This document shows positions 11,621 through 23,805 of a DNA stretch of 64,000 nt, one piece after another. Within the stretch, counting starts at the first letter, position 1; each line of letters starts with the position of its first letter. The notes beneath the pieces are model-generated. The model saw only the letters and a program-made list of their open reading frames with translations, was not told the origin of the DNA and made no database searches. The position numbers and the translations under genes are program-made. The DNA is taken from positions 89,756,642-89,820,641 of the forward strand of contig CM049306.1 in assembly GCA_026874595.1 (NCBI GenBank). Direction: 5' to 3'. The stretch comes from Sipunculus nudus (taxonomy: Eukaryota; Annelida; Sipuncula; Golfingiida; Sipunculidae).

Positions 11621-14597
11621 GTAGGATAGAAGTTCAGTTGGAGAAATCTAAGTGATGCATCCAGGAGTTCTAGATAGGGTACCAAGTGCAACTTCTTGGG
11701 GGGGGGGGGCTCCTAAATTTTTAGACCTTCTGAAATATGCCCCCTAACCTAGTTTTGAGGTGAAATTTCACATTAGGACAACAGTAAAGTGACATATAAA
11801 CGATCCCCTGTGCTGTCAGTCTGTTGCAAGAATTTGGAGGGCGGGTTACTCTGCATTGATCAGCAGATGTATAGAGTAATTGGTAATGGAAAACAAGGTC
11901 AGAACGAGAAAAAAGACATGAATGGTCCATTGAACATGCACTAGTATATAGTGGAACAGCACACTGCGGTACAAAGGAAATATGCTTATAAACCAGAACA
12001 GTATACGTCATCATGTTGTGATAATGCACGCCATATGTTGTGTCTCTGCTTTAAGTTAATATACCTTGTCCTGTGCTTACGACTATGTACTTGTACATGT
12101 ACCAGCTCGTGATATTACTAAGTAAAATGTAATAATGCATGCTGAGACTCGGTGTTGATATGATAGTACTATCATGTTATAGAGGCTACATGTCAGAATG
12201 GTCTCAAGCAAGCCAAATGGGTAATTCAAAAAGGTGACAGCTTTTATCACAAAGTGAGTCTTGACCACAACAACAGTTTTGATGTTGTTACACTGTTTGA
12301 CGGCACGGATATCTTAGTCCGTTCCTTCACCCTCATTATCCTGTTTTCTCAATCATGTTTTAGCAAGTCAAAGAATGCCAACACTTTTTCACCCTTCGGT
12401 AAAAAGAGTAAAAATGCATAATTAATCATTTTAGATATAATAGCCTCCTTCTGTCACTTTTCTGTTAACAATTTTAAACTATTTTATGAGAATCTATTCT
12501 ATTCTATAGCGACATCTTACCACAAACCTGTGAAATGGACATGACGGGGAACAGTGATGACGTCATAATGGACGTTATGCACAAAAGAGGTGTCCATATT
12601 CATGAGACAATGACCAAGAGCTGTCAACCCCATGTTTACAGTGTGGCCTGTATTCTCCTCTTGCAAGGCTTCCCTGTTACGTCACACACTACTTCATAAT
12701 CGTATACCTGAAGATCAAACAATGGTCACCTGGTAACGACGCCATGAACCACAGATATATGTGAGACATGTCAACCAGGCCGTAAATTTATTTAAATTAA
12801 TATCATGTATATTTTACTTTGGTGACTTGGCGACAGCTTAGTCAAGAAAAGAACCCAAGGTGGTTATCTTTAAATTGACTTTAATAGGTGAAATAAAAAC
12901 GCTTCTTACAATGTCCCCTTCTATATACACCCTCCGCTAATCACAGACTCTTTAAGAATGCACGATTTGATTCCGTCTCCGTCCATTGAAAAATGTTATA
13001 AATTTAAATAATATATAACATGTTATGAACAATATGTTATGTATCAAATATACAGGGACTTCTCTAGAAACTATTAAAACAAAAGAAAATATGAAAATAT
13101 ATACACATTGCCCATACGTTGTATACTCAGCAAACTTATGTAGCGCAATATCTAAGAAAGAAGCAATTGTCTTTACTATGAAATTTTGGATAACAAATGC
13201 AGACTTTACCGAATATATGTATTTGTAAAAAAGACTGCATGTGTAAGCTTACGACACCCGCTTATTAGTTCGGTAAAACTACGCATATAGCATGGGGGGG
13301 GGGGGGTTGACGCAATTACCCCACCCCTATAGTCTTGACGCCCTTCCAATTATCTATTGTTATAAAATCATGCAGAGACAGAAACTGGAATTGAGCACAC
13401 GCAAGCAAAACTTTATAAACTTTTTAAAATTATTTTAAAAGACCCTCATCTATTTATAAAATGAGACAAACAAATGTAAACATGCAAAAGAATTAAACAA
13501 CATTGAAACATTAAAATATTAATGTAAGACAAACCACACCCCATTATAATCGATGCTATACTCCATTTTACTCACTCGCGTTTATCTTGAATACAACCAG
13601 TAGCTTCAATTGTTTGTGATGACTACATTTATTGAAAGTTAAATTATCTGTTGCATACTCTGACGCATCGTCACGTGAATACACTCATAAAGTATGACTG
13701 AAAAGGGAAGATATTCTGCTCGGGGATAATTTCATACATAACAGTGCAACATTGGGCGGTTATTAGGAGAAAATACGTAAGTTACTATGCAACCCCTGGA
13801 TAGGATGTTCCATAGAGAAAGAATAGGACCATTCATTATTTTGTATAATTTTACCTAATTTGATAATTAAAAAAGTAAACAACTTAAGAAATCATATTGA
13901 TACATCGGAAAACTTAATGTAAAATGAAAATGACACAATAATTCATTTTAAGTCTTTCATTCTTTATCACTATTTTCAATCATACGTACTGATAAAACGT
14001 CTGTATCAAGGAAGATCCTAATACAATTGAAACACGAACAAAGAAATGTGCCAAATAATAAAACTTTACAAATCTCACTCTCTGAACACATCACGAAAAT
14101 TGTAGTGTAAAACGAATGTACAAAATTGTTTTAACAGTAACATAACAAAGAGCAATTTGTTTGCAATTTGCCTAAACATGATATGTGTAACAATAATGAC
14201 ATGGTTATTAACTCAAGGAAATTTGGTTGTTTGATTACAATTTTACATGCTGATGGATTCAAGCCAGATAACATCAGCAGCAAATATATACATATACATG
14301 TATATATAGCTAAAGCTCTCATGGGATATTGCTAATAAACAGCAGCAAACATATTTATAGCTACATGTGCAGCTTTCTTTGGAAAATAGGGTCACACCCT
14401 GCAAATGTTGTAGTTTTATGGCTTTATAAATATTCACCATCAAGATATATATAGCTAAATATATTTCTTTGATGAACCACAAGCAGATATAGATGTCACT
14501 TTGAAGAAATGGCGTATATAGGATAATGTTACATTTTATAGTGATAACTACTGAATATACAGAAAGAGTGAATATAGTCCATCACAAAGACAGGTGA
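11621..14597. other. Non-coding stretch downstream of the receptor gene, copy A
   Basis: No supported gene. Contents include two G homopolymers (11700-11709 and about 13292-13306) and a perfect CRE palindrome TGACGTCA at 12558-12565, conserved at 35305-35312. Small AT-rich open frames either do not persist in copy B or have simple composition. Confidence 0.5.
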
Positions 14598-16769
14598 TTA
14601 TTTTAACGCTGCCCGTAAACGGGGCCAAAATGTATTTAGGTGATCAACCAGTCCGTCTCCTGGCCATTCTATGTACGTGTGTGATCGTAACATGGTCACC
14701 AGGGTGCGCGGCATTTCCGACAGTGGGACGTCTTCCAGGAGGACAAGAACTATTCTGTCGATTCCTCGTTCTATCAGGTCCAGTCGAGCCATGTGTACCT
14801 CAAACTTACACCAGCTACTTCGGACAAAACTTCGGGATAAGATAAACACAGTCCTGCGGCTGTTTGAGATGCTGTTCAGGATGTTGTCTTCTATAGGGAC
14901 GCCGGGAATGAAGTCTCTCTGGTGAAGGCACAAACGCAGAGGTTCTTCTCCATCTTCAATATTAGGGACCAGTTGGTCGTACACCCAGGGACTATCATGG
15001 TCACAGTGCGAGACAAAAACATCATATTTAAAGTCAATCAGCTCTTGTTCAAGCTCCCTGTACAAAATCCGCCTCATCTTAATCTGGAGACAGGCATACT
15101 TTATATCCCATCTGTGCCTGTAAGCCAGTGCTGACACAGTTAGTAGGACTGCAAATGTGATAAGTAATCCGAGGATTGCATACAACCACTGAAGCTTAAG
15201 ACAACGCCTTTCTAAAGTTGGCAAAATAAATGACTTGACTCTGGTGAATGCAACGTGCTCATCGTTCAGTTGACAAAATACTCGATTAAGCGATACTAAA
15301 TTTTTCTTATTTCTCTGAATCCATCGTAAGAAAGACAGTGTGTTGCAGGTGCATTCCATAGGGTTTCCTTCAAGGTTAAGTCTAAAACTTGTTCTCTTTC
15401 GGCCAAAAGCTGTGCTGATGGAGCTCATGGCACTGAATGAGAGTGCACGCAGTCTGTTATGGGACAAATCAAGATGTGTGAGATTATTGAGGTTAGTAAT
15501 ATCAAATGTGAACTCAGTTATCAGATTATAAGACAATATCAACCTGTTCAGCTTTTTGTTTGCGCGTGATCCAAATATGTTTGGCGATAAAATTGTAATA
15601 TCGTTCTGGGACAGTTCCAGAAGTGCCAGGTTGGTCAAATATGGCAGCGGCCCTCCATTATAGGACAACAGCTTACCCAAACGGTTGTTGTTCAAAATTA
15701 ACTTGGATATTGCAAGAGCCAGGGTGCCACCGAAAAACGAAGCAGATATGTTCCTACAATTATTATTTGACATATTAAATGTTAGCTCAGCCATAGGTTG
15801 ATCGGCATGAATCCTCCCCATCAGTTGCATGATGTTATTATTTGAAGCATCTACGTATTTCAAATGAAATGGTTGTTTTCCGGCTAATGTAATGTCTGAG
15901 TTCATTATAATAACGTTATACACGCTTCTTGCATACAGCCTTTTTAGGCTTGATGGCAAATGCAAAATTATGTTATGACCAATATTATTATTTGTCTCAC
16001 GGTAGCCAATATTCTGCGTTTGATAGCTTATGTTTATCACGTGAATGGATGTCAGTCTATACAGTCCAAGAAATAGATTGACATTCAAGTTATTCTCACT
16101 GACATCATAGACTTCCAAGTTGGGAACACTTTGACTGATACTTATCGCCATATTACTTATTCTGTTTCTGTTGATTTGTAGTATTTTCAAAGATTTAGAT
16201 TTAATAGAGTTCCAGAAATCCTCCGTTATTCTGACCTCGCAATACCTTGCCCAGTGTCCGACGATTTCGGTTAAAATCAACTCATTCAAATAACCCTTTG
16301 GAAGCACTTTCAGGGCAGAGTTAAGTTGAAAAAACCTGTCTCGTGTCAGGTTTACATTGTAGGACAGATCCAGGAGTTTAAGATTCTTTAACGGACGAAA
16401 TGTCCCTCGAGAGACATTCGTGAGGTTATTATTGTTCAGTATCAAAGTTTCTAGCCTGGCAAGGCCATTGAAAGACTGTTCGTACAAATGCAGTAAAGAA
16501 CATCTATCCAGCTTGAGTATATGTAGATTTGTGCAGTTAATGAATGAATTATTATTAATCTGTTTAAAGCTGTTACCTGAAAGATCGATGTTTACGACCC
16601 TTTTGTTGCACAGGTATGTTGGCAGCTTACTAAGTGACTTCGAGGAACAGTTGACAATCACGGAGCTGTTTAATAATTTTTCGCAAATGCAAGGTCCACA
16701 CGGGTAACAGGTTAATCCATGTGCTCCGGTGCTAATCAATACAACCAGAATCACAATAACTGCTCTCAT
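14598..16769 (-). CDS. Toll-like receptor, single exon, 723 aa (copy A, intact)
   Basis: The order is signal peptide (1-18, hydrophobic after MRA), Cys-rich LRR N-cap (about 21-54), about a dozen leucine-rich repeats (58-465; LxxLxLxxNxL pattern), LRR C-cap with CxC (469-523), one membrane span (528-550) and cytoplasmic TIR domain (about 580-720). TIR box 1 reads FKYDVFVSH (D583), box 2 has RDFIPG (R618, P622, G623) and box 3 is FW (714-715). This is the single-cysteine-cluster type of Toll-like receptor, which senses microbial or self ligands at membranes and signals through TIR adaptors such as MyD88. It is somewhat short for the family. The start MRAV is chosen because the frame above it differs between copies A and B by a 1-base indel, and a hydrophobic signal follows directly. 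No intron breaks the frame. The ligand cannot be inferred. Confidence 0.93.
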   Translation of the reverse strand: MRAVIVILVVLISTGAHGLTCYPCGPCICEKLLNSSVIVNCSSKSLSKLPTYLCNKRVVNIDLSGNSFKQINNNSFINCTNLHILKLDRCSLLHLYEQSFNGLARLETLILNNNNLTNVSRGTFRPLKNLKLLDLSYNVNLTRDRFFQLNSALKVLPKGYLNELILTEIVGHWARYCEVRITEDFWNSIKSKSLKILQINRNRISNMAISISQSVPNLEVYDVSENNLNVNLFLGLYRLTSIHVINISYQTQNIGYRETNNNIGHNIILHLPSSLKRLYARSVYNVIIMNSDITLAGKQPFHLKYVDASNNNIMQLMGRIHADQPMAELTFNMSNNNCRNISASFFGGTLALAISKLILNNNRLGKLLSYNGGPLPYLTNLALLELSQNDITILSPNIFGSRANKKLNRLILSYNLITEFTFDITNLNNLTHLDLSHNRLRALSFSAMSSISTAFGRKRTSFRLNLEGNPMECTCNTLSFLRWIQRNKKNLVSLNRVFCQLNDEHVAFTRVKSFILPTLERRCLKLQWLYAILGLLITFAVLLTVSALAYRHRWDIKYACLQIKMRRILYRELEQELIDFKYDVFVSHCDHDSPWVYDQLVPNIEDGEEPLRLCLHQRDFIPGVPIEDNILNSISNSRRTVFILSRSFVRSSWCKFEVHMARLDLIERGIDRIVLVLLEDVPLSEMPRTLVTMLRSHTYIEWPGDGLVDHLNTFWPRLRAALK

Positions 16770-19099
16770 TTTGACTGGTTTCTTCCTTCAAATGATGTAC
16801 CTTATGCTCATTGAAAATAGACTAAATCATCCCCTTCCCTACAAGGAAGCGCGCATTCAGATGTCCATGTCTTGACGTGATATCGCACAACGCCAACGCT
16901 TTTTGTGTATCTGTAGGCAGGAGTATGCGTCTAATCATAAGCTAACTATCCGCTGCATAAAATACATGGTTCGTTGACTTAGCAGTGATTGACCTGAAAA
17001 AACGAGACCTACTGATGCGTTATGTTCAAGCACTTTGCAAAGGAGGATTTTGCAACGCCATTCCACGCTCACTATGAATAGAGCCATATTTACTGTAAGA
17101 CCCCCATTTGATTGTTCAACTGAACAAACAACTATGCAGTATAACCAGTAATATAAATAAATATACCTTAGTTTAGGTCCTTGATTTACTTTGCCGAATT
17201 GGCTATAATTGATTTTAATTCGACCTTATTTTAGATTTAACATGCCAGTTAAAAATGTAAGATATCTGCCATGTTAAGATTTATAGTTTAGTATATTAGA
17301 TTCTTGTTATTTAATTTTCATGTTTACATTCTTCATTTATGTTGTTACAAACATATCTGATCTTAGTAAAGATAGGCCTTTATTATTGAAATGTGTTGCT
17401 AAGAAGAAGGAGTGATACATTATTCCCGTAATATGGACATTTCTAATTGTTATGTTTTCTATCCAGGAGCAGATCCAGGTTTTTTTAGAGGACCCAGCAG
17501 GACTAATGACAAAGCTTAAAATGGTCCGGTGGGGGGGGGGGGGCTAGTCCGTAAAACTAGGTCAATAACCCTTCAAAAGATGGCTGTAGTTCACGGTTGA
17601 TAAAAAGGGAAGGGAGGGGGGAGGGGGTTCGGACCCAAACCCCCTCTGCATCCGCTTCTGCTTTCATGTAAGTAAATGTAATACCAACACAATATGTGCT
17701 TGGATATACTGAAGTCTATTAAGATGTATTTAAAATGCCAAATAGGTATATGTGAATAATGCTAAGTAGGGCCTAACAATTTTTTCCCGATTTTTATATT
17801 ACATCAAAAAGGCACTGAAGATCCTCGCTGGCTCAAGCTTACAAAAAATATTAATGGGGCCCAGTCACCTATACAGCATGTTGAATTCACCAGAAAAATT
17901 GCTTCCTCCCTTTAAAATAAACCTGTAACAGTCAAAATGTTGTCTTTAACCCGTTCGCCCTCTCCTGTAAACGAGTGTAAGAAACAGTGGACCGGGCGCG
18001 ACCACCGGGGTCAACATAAACACAGCGTGTGGGGCCGTGTGCATCGAGGAGCCACAAGCTGTGTCAAACAGGGGATGCATAGACTTACTTAGCCCCAAAA
18101 ATGTGATACATGGCTGAAACATCGCGTTTTTTTTAAACAAGTTTTATTGTTCAAATACAAATACATTCATACATATATAAATACAAGAGACAAAAATACA
18201 AGGACAGAAAATATATAAACATATGACATACAAGAAGACAAGTACAAAACGCAGGTGTGGTGTTTATAAACATTCAGGTAATTTAAAGTTGTTTTCCATA
18301 AAAATTGTCTATTAAAAAAAAAAATTCTAATGCGTGTTGCGGCTCAAATTCGGACCTCCGGTCACGCGGCCTTGTTATGGTTAACAGACACACGTGGACT
18401 GTGTTTACAAACATGCAGAGCCATGACAAGCACGTGCAAGGTACTTAGACTATGTGCTGGTATGGTTTTGCTGGGAAACTTTTGTATAAAGCAAAACTGA
18501 ACTGATAGCGTGAAAGAATAGGCATAGGATTGTTCCTGATTATGTCCCTTTAAGAGTGACACGCTGTCTTTCGTTCTGAGGTTTAAGTTTAACTGGCCTT
18601 TACAAAATTTTAGCACGTGAACTCAGAGGAACCCACAATGCATTATTATTTTCACCTATCCATAGGTAGAGATTTTGTTTGGCATAATTATTATTTTGTC
18701 ACCTTAATTTTCCGATTTCATTAATACTCACTGAGGATATACCCTACTATGGTCCGAATAATTTGACCAAGTTTCAGTGACCTTGACCCATTTTTCAAGG
18801 TCACGGGGGTAAAATGTACGATTTTTAAAAGTGATTTTCTTCTTATCTATAAGGGTAACGGGCAAATGGATGAAATATACCAAAAATATTTGATTCCTAA
18901 CTTTATGGGGGTTCCGCATCAAATTCACTTAAGGGGAACCATATGAAATAGGTGACTTGGCGGTTTTCTATTAGGCTACGATTCCGGGAAAACCATATTG
19001 TCAAACTATATGGAAAGTTGAAACTTTTACGGACATGTGCCATTTACAACGTAGGAGTACAGTGGCGATATCTAAAATGATCATTGAAAAATATGCAAA
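16770..19099. other. Upstream and intergenic stretch of copy A with copy-specific insertions
   Basis: No gene. Compared with B (39547-40650), copy A has an extra 560 bp (about 17100-17660) containing a G homopolymer and the GGATCCAG/CCGCTTCTG-like signature of a dispersed repeat. It has a further extra 0.7 kb (17860-18550) that includes the inverted dispersed repeat. No clear TATA box was found above the receptor start. Confidence 0.5.
18355..18560 (-). repeat. Dispersed repeat, inverted copy
   Basis: The block is the reverse complement, diverged, of the repeat at 10795-11035. Shared landmarks are AACAGACACACGTGGAC, CTGGGAAACTTTTG and TCCTGATTATGTCCCTTTAA. It is present only in copy A; in B the matching site is closed by TATTAAGAGTGACAC. 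Confidence 0.65.
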
Positions 19100-19390
19100 T
19101 TACGAAAATGTGACGTCAGTTTTTTCAGATCCTCTGTGAACTCCTTTACAACTTTTGTAATATCCGTTGTTAAATTCCTTTTGTATGTACATTAAGGCCA
19201 GAGTTTTCAACCTCGTTTGACCAATGGTTGACCTGAGATAGATTTTTAAAAGTCTAACTAAACTAATGCTTCGTTCGCACTCGCAACTGTTAACTTGAAG
19301 TGTTGCGGATATTTTAAACACCATATGATGGAATTTTTCATTACAAAATTTCAACGATTCCACAATAGACTGGGCTGATGCATTGTACAC
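19100..19390 (-). pseudogene. hAT transposase C-terminal fragment, copy A
   Basis: The 96-codon frame carries the hAT dimerisation signature: SCECERSISLVRLLKIYLRST followed by RLKTLALMYI. In the family this C-terminal block mediates transposase dimerisation, and it also appears in domesticated relatives. Only this tail is visible; no catalytic core, BED finger or terminal inverted repeats were found. A second decayed copy lies at 41383-41634 in B. Confidence 0.7.
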
Positions 19391-20725
19391 ACTAGGGGCA
19401 CTGGCAGGAGCAGAATCTACCGGTGTGGGTTTGAGTATTTACTTAAATGAAAAAGTAACAATAGATGGGAGTAAGAGATATTTGAGGTGAAAGTGGCCAA
19501 AATTGATTTGAAATATTACAAAAAGGGACCAGGATTGGTTTGAATTCTTGACATAAAAAATTAATTTGGGGCAAACGTCCCTACATTTGGCGGGAACTTA
19601 AACAACCTCCCTTGGTCGCTTCGCCTGAGACAAACACAGCAGCGCCATCAATATGGTCTCTTTTAAATTTTATGTACCTAGTTTATTGTACCTGCGCCAT
19701 GAGGAGAGCTACAGTATGTGTACCATTTTTTTATATAATCATTCATCAAACTGGCTTCCTTGACAACTCTTTGAATATTCCACTCTTGCGTCAGAGACTT
19801 CTCAGAGAAACTTCTCAGAAACTTGCGTCGCACTTCCCTTCGGGTTTTACAATACGAATTCCGATATATACAGCAGTTGATGTTTCTCCCAATACGGACC
19901 CGGAAGTCTGACGCTATATACTATTGGGTAATTTCATATCACTTAAATATGCGATGTATAAGGCTATAAATGGATGACTCAACATCCCCCTGTTTCGTGT
20001 GTTAATAATCAACAGAACGAACTAGTTGCCTCCGCCAGACGGGTCTGTCTTCATCCCGTGTGTGGGTTTGTGTGTTTATTCGTATTATAACTCATGCATT
20101 CATGAACGGAATCGCATAGAATTTTAAGGGCATTTAAAAAATATATATTGTTCAAGGAATAATCGATTAAATTTAATTAGGATCCAGAATATGATCCGGA
20201 TTCATTAAAGTAAAAAAAGTATTCACAAAGGAACACTCACTTTTGCGCGAATGCACCTGGCATATGGGCCGAATAGGTGAATACAAACAAAAGGTGGAGG
20301 ATTGCATCCCTTAGAATGCAGAATTCTAGTTTGATTAATTTATCCACAAGGTTTCTAATCACAAATAAGGTGTTATAGTAGAAAAGCTGATCACATTAAT
20401 CTAAATACGCGTATACAGGAGTTTATGCCCGCGGGATAGGATGCCTTCGGTTGGATGAATACCACGATGTATTCCAGGCTTAGAACTTATCGTGATCACG
20501 TGTCATTTTATTACACACCTAACATTCACACTACGTCATGGCTGAGGAAGCCAGTGATATATCTGCCAACACGCTTAAACTGAAATGGCATTAATTTAGT
20601 ATTATACAATAGTTCACATAATACAGGATAAGGTATCAGTGTCATGCAAACTGAGTGCAAGCTGCATTCTTACTTGACAACCAACCAATTATAATATGTA
20701 ATTATGGACCAGCGTTTTGAACATT
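19391..20725. other. Non-coding right part of copy A
   Basis: Collinear with 41635-43022 in copy B. Short open frames (for example at 19612-19911) are not preserved between the copies. No repeat with recognisable ends. Confidence 0.5.
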
Positions 20726-21095
20726 ACCTTCATATCTGGGGGTTATCACGTGCTTTCAAGGGCGGATGCTGACACCTGTGTTTACACTGTAGTGCGGAAT
20801 CATTTGTCATCGTAAATAACTAATAGCGTGTTCTATGATAGACCTACATACATACGTGTAATATATGTATATGTGACGCGGTTCAAGAGGCACACACATG
20901 CGTGGACAATAGATACAACCCGGGACAGTGACGTGAATGTGACAGTGGCTTTTATTCTAAAAGTAGCATACAGAATATAAATGAGAGACGTGTTGTCCTT
21001 AAGTTCGAATGCAGAGTCATAGTGCAATTTACGGACTTATATATACATACAGTAAAACAGGTGACATGGAAAGAAATATACAGATATATCCAGAG
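20726..21095. other. A-B junction spacer, about 370 bp
   Basis: The sequence is present between copies A and B but not between B and C, which abut at 43023. It includes a 60-base piece at 20959-21020 (GCATACAGAATATAAATGAG, then ACGTGTTGTCC) that matches the early part of copy B at 22385-22440. It looks like a rearrangement scar. Confidence 0.6.
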
Positions 21096-21150
21096 TTACA
21101 TGAGTTAAACTTAAATTATTTTACATGGATTGTACAACTAGTTATAATAA

Positions 21151-21978
21151 CTAGGAAGTGGCTAAAAAGCCGGCAGGAAAAATATACCTTGCCGTCATTC
21201 TAGAACACGGGCTAAACTGCCGGCAAATGAATTCATGCTCTATTTCAGAGTTTTAGTGTGATACTCAATAATTTCCTTTATTATTTGACATAAATTGTTA
21301 TTTTGACAATGAGCTGACAATAAAGTGCTGACTTACCGAAAAAGATATTTTGCTGGTCCATATGTAAGAATTACCAGTTGGTGTGGATATTTTTTGCATC
21401 ATCTTGCAACACAATAGGCCCAACAGCTTGAATTGGGTGTCGTACAAGATTGTTTGATTACCTTTTATCTAAATAATGAGCTGACCATTTATCTGACATA
21501 TCCTGAGTTGTTTGCTTTCAAACACTAATTATTTGTTGATCATAAGCACACTTATGTATAAACAGTCGTTATGCTTCACGCATGACTAATTATAATCAAG
21601 AATCTGCATATCCTTTGATCTCATGAGTTGTTTGTGCTGTCATACATTACCCATTGTCTGCTCATAAGCATATATCAGCAGCTGATATGTCGGTCTGCTT
21701 CGGTTCGATTCCTATAAATTTATATAAAACTACCCTGTAAATATCACAAAATATGCACTTTTAACACCTACTCAATATACTTATTTTATATAGACCAGCA
21801 AAATATCTGAAATGGTAAATCAGCACTATATTGTCAACTCATTGTTAAAATAATAATGGAAAGTATCACAGTGAAACCCTGAAATAGAGCATGCGTTCAT
21901 TTACCGGCCGCAAGGTAAATTTTCCCTGCTGGCTGTTTAGCCTGTGGACTAAACTGCCGGCTATAGCTCATTCCTAAT
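21151..21978. mobile_element. Foldback (long terminal inverted repeat) element, copy B
   Basis: Inverted arms of roughly 220-240 bp face each other. The left arm (CTAGGAAGTGGCTAAA.., CCGGCAG.., TTTTGACAATGAGCTGACAA) is the reverse complement, about 80% by eye, of the right arm ending ..CTCATTCCTAAT. The 350-bp middle has no coding capacity. It sits inside a tRNA-derived SINE; an element-free version of the junction is seen at 29140-29170. A non-autonomous DNA transposon is the simplest reading. Confidence 0.7.
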
Positions 21979-22170
21979 TACTAATACGAGGCACTCTCGA
22001 AGGCTCGGATGTTGCCGCTCGGAAGTCGGTAAGAGTGGAGGAAACCGGAGGACCCGGAGAAAAACAAATAACTCGGATGGGCAACTACACTCTCATAGCC
22101 ACGCCGGGAATCGAACCCGGGTCGCCAGCGGAGAAGGCCGAGCGTTTTACCACTCTGCTGCCCAGGTCCC
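21979..22170 (-). mobile_element. tRNA-derived SINE (second family), head part, copy B
   Basis: On the minus strand the element starts GGGACCTGGGCAGCAGAGTG (A box region, about 22143-22161). It has a B box GGGTTCGATTCCCGG (22103-22117), followed by a pyrimidine-rich body and GGAGTGCCTCG-like end. The foldback element interrupts it at its 3' side. The copy in C is at 43929-44124 and a body fragment lies inside the LINE. Confidence 0.7.
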
Positions 22171-23367
22171 TATTGTACATGACATTATAAGACGTCTTAT
22201 AATATTATATTTAGTAATATCGTAGCCACATGGCCTAACTGGTCATTATTACTTTCACCGTGGCGCCACATCCGAACTGGTCATCAAAATGTAACCAAAC
22301 TCCTAGAAAATAGTAACCAATTCACATATAAAGTTATTATTATTTAGTATTAAACGAGGAATGAATAAATAACACGCTACCCTGAAAGTAGCATACAGAA
22401 TATAAATGAGGGACGTGTTGTCCTCAAGTTCGAATGCCAGAGTGGCGTCTCCTGATATGCGAACGCTTATATACCCGATTACAGGTGGCGCTGTAACAAA
22501 TTAAAATAATGGCCAATAAAGAGGTCACATTTCATATAAAACCGTTGGATCTTATGATCATATTAAATGAAAGGTAATCCTTAAGTTTAAAAGGACCACT
22601 GACCTGGGATATGTCAAGAGAGTGGGATCCTTGATGTTCATATTATCTTAAGTTAAAATTCGAGAAATACTTAATGCCATGACCTTGGCCTTGTTTGATG
22701 ACCTTGAACCTACTAGAAAAATTGCAACATAGATTTTAGTCTGATATTGTTATAAGCTTGTCATGATGTATATGGTCAGCTTTCTTCATGAAATCCCCAC
22801 AGGATTACAGCTGACCCTGGATTAGATTTATGAAATATCAAAATCAACGACCTTGACCTTGTTTGTTTACCTTTTATAAACAGAAAAGATATAGGAACAT
22901 ATATTTTTAGATTGTTTTGCTTATAAGCTTTAAAGTGATGTATGTTCCATCTAGACTGGCCCAGTCGATGCAATGGTTAAGACTTATTCCCTTCCGCAAA
23001 CACAGCCATCAAACCTGGTCTTGCTGTGTCAAAAGGTTTAGAACAGGTACTGCCAGCTCGCGACAAATTATATACGGTAACTATAATTACGGCTCTCTGG
23101 CCGACTATTTCATCGACCGGTAAACTCAAAAAGTTGTGGGACGGTAAGCACCACACATCAACACCTCGCCGAACTAAATCTTTTCCAGTGACGTCTGCAT
23201 TATTTGGTGGTCTTTCCCATAATTTTCACAAAAAAACAATATATGGTTCATTCAATCATCGCTTGTTGCAGGCTTCCATTTGGCTACTATCCGCATTACA
23301 TAGCATTACTATCATTAGGCCCGCGCATATGTTAAATGAGACTTTCAACAATACATCACTCCACCGG

Positions 23368-23805
23368 TTTCTGTGGCTCAGGGGTAGAGCGCAGGACCCA
23401 AAGCCGGGAGATGGTGGGTTCGAATCTCAGCCGAGGCGCTGTGGTTTCTCACGGTCGGCCCTCATCCAGGGTGAGCGCTCTGCAGGCTTAATGGGAAGGC
23501 TGTGCCTCACAGCCGTGTATCCCTCACATACGAGTGCGCCTTTGGGGGTTCCTCGGTGTTATGACCCAGCAATGGGGATGTTACACATCCAGGAACCCAG
23601 GTGCGGTAGACACCGGGCCTGGTTGACACCAGGATACACTGGTTAACACCAGGATACAATATAAAAATGAAAGGAAGCGAGTGCTACCGCCCTGTCAAGA
23701 AGTCCCAAACCGAAATGGAAATTCTGCAGATGTAAATACTTCGATTAAGAATTAAATAAGACAGCATAAAAAATGGAGCCAGTTACCTCCACCAAAAAAT
23801 AATAC
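23368..23805 (+). mobile_element. tRNA-derived SINE, copy B
   Basis: Duplicate of the SINE at 6418-6843, with A box at 23374-23385 and the same body and A-rich tail. It carries a short internal tandem repeat (GGTTGACACCAGGATACA-like, about 23620-23660) that A lacks. Confidence 0.75.

Larger units (their letters stand above)
5064..20725 (+). repeat. Segmental duplication copy A
   Basis: From the block starting ATAATAACTAGG (about 5064) to the sequence around 20725, copy A is collinear with B (21096-43022). Shared landmarks are a foldback arm, SINE, (TA)n tracts, truncated SINE, minisatellite, Toll-like receptor gene and hAT remnant. A lacks B's LINE and the 0.9-kb block corresponding to 21665-22555. 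It carries its own extra pieces near 9131-9230, 17100-17660 and 17860-18550. The two receptor genes are the same length (2172 bp) and differ by roughly 6% of residues. Confidence 0.9.

Noticed and set aside
12558-12565. Perfect CRE palindrome TGACGTCA, also at 35305-35312
   Set aside because: It lies about 2 kb past the 3' end of the receptor gene and is shared only through duplication; an 8-base match is weak evidence.
14598-16707. Plus-strand open frames opposite the receptor gene
   Set aside because: Shadows of the minus-strand receptor; no independent motif.
22103-22170. Possible minus-strand tRNA gene
   Set aside because: tRNA-like head of a second SINE family, with a long body and copies elsewhere in the window.
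23026-23646. 206-codon plus-strand open frame
   Set aside because: It runs through the tRNA-derived SINE and is not open across copies A and C.
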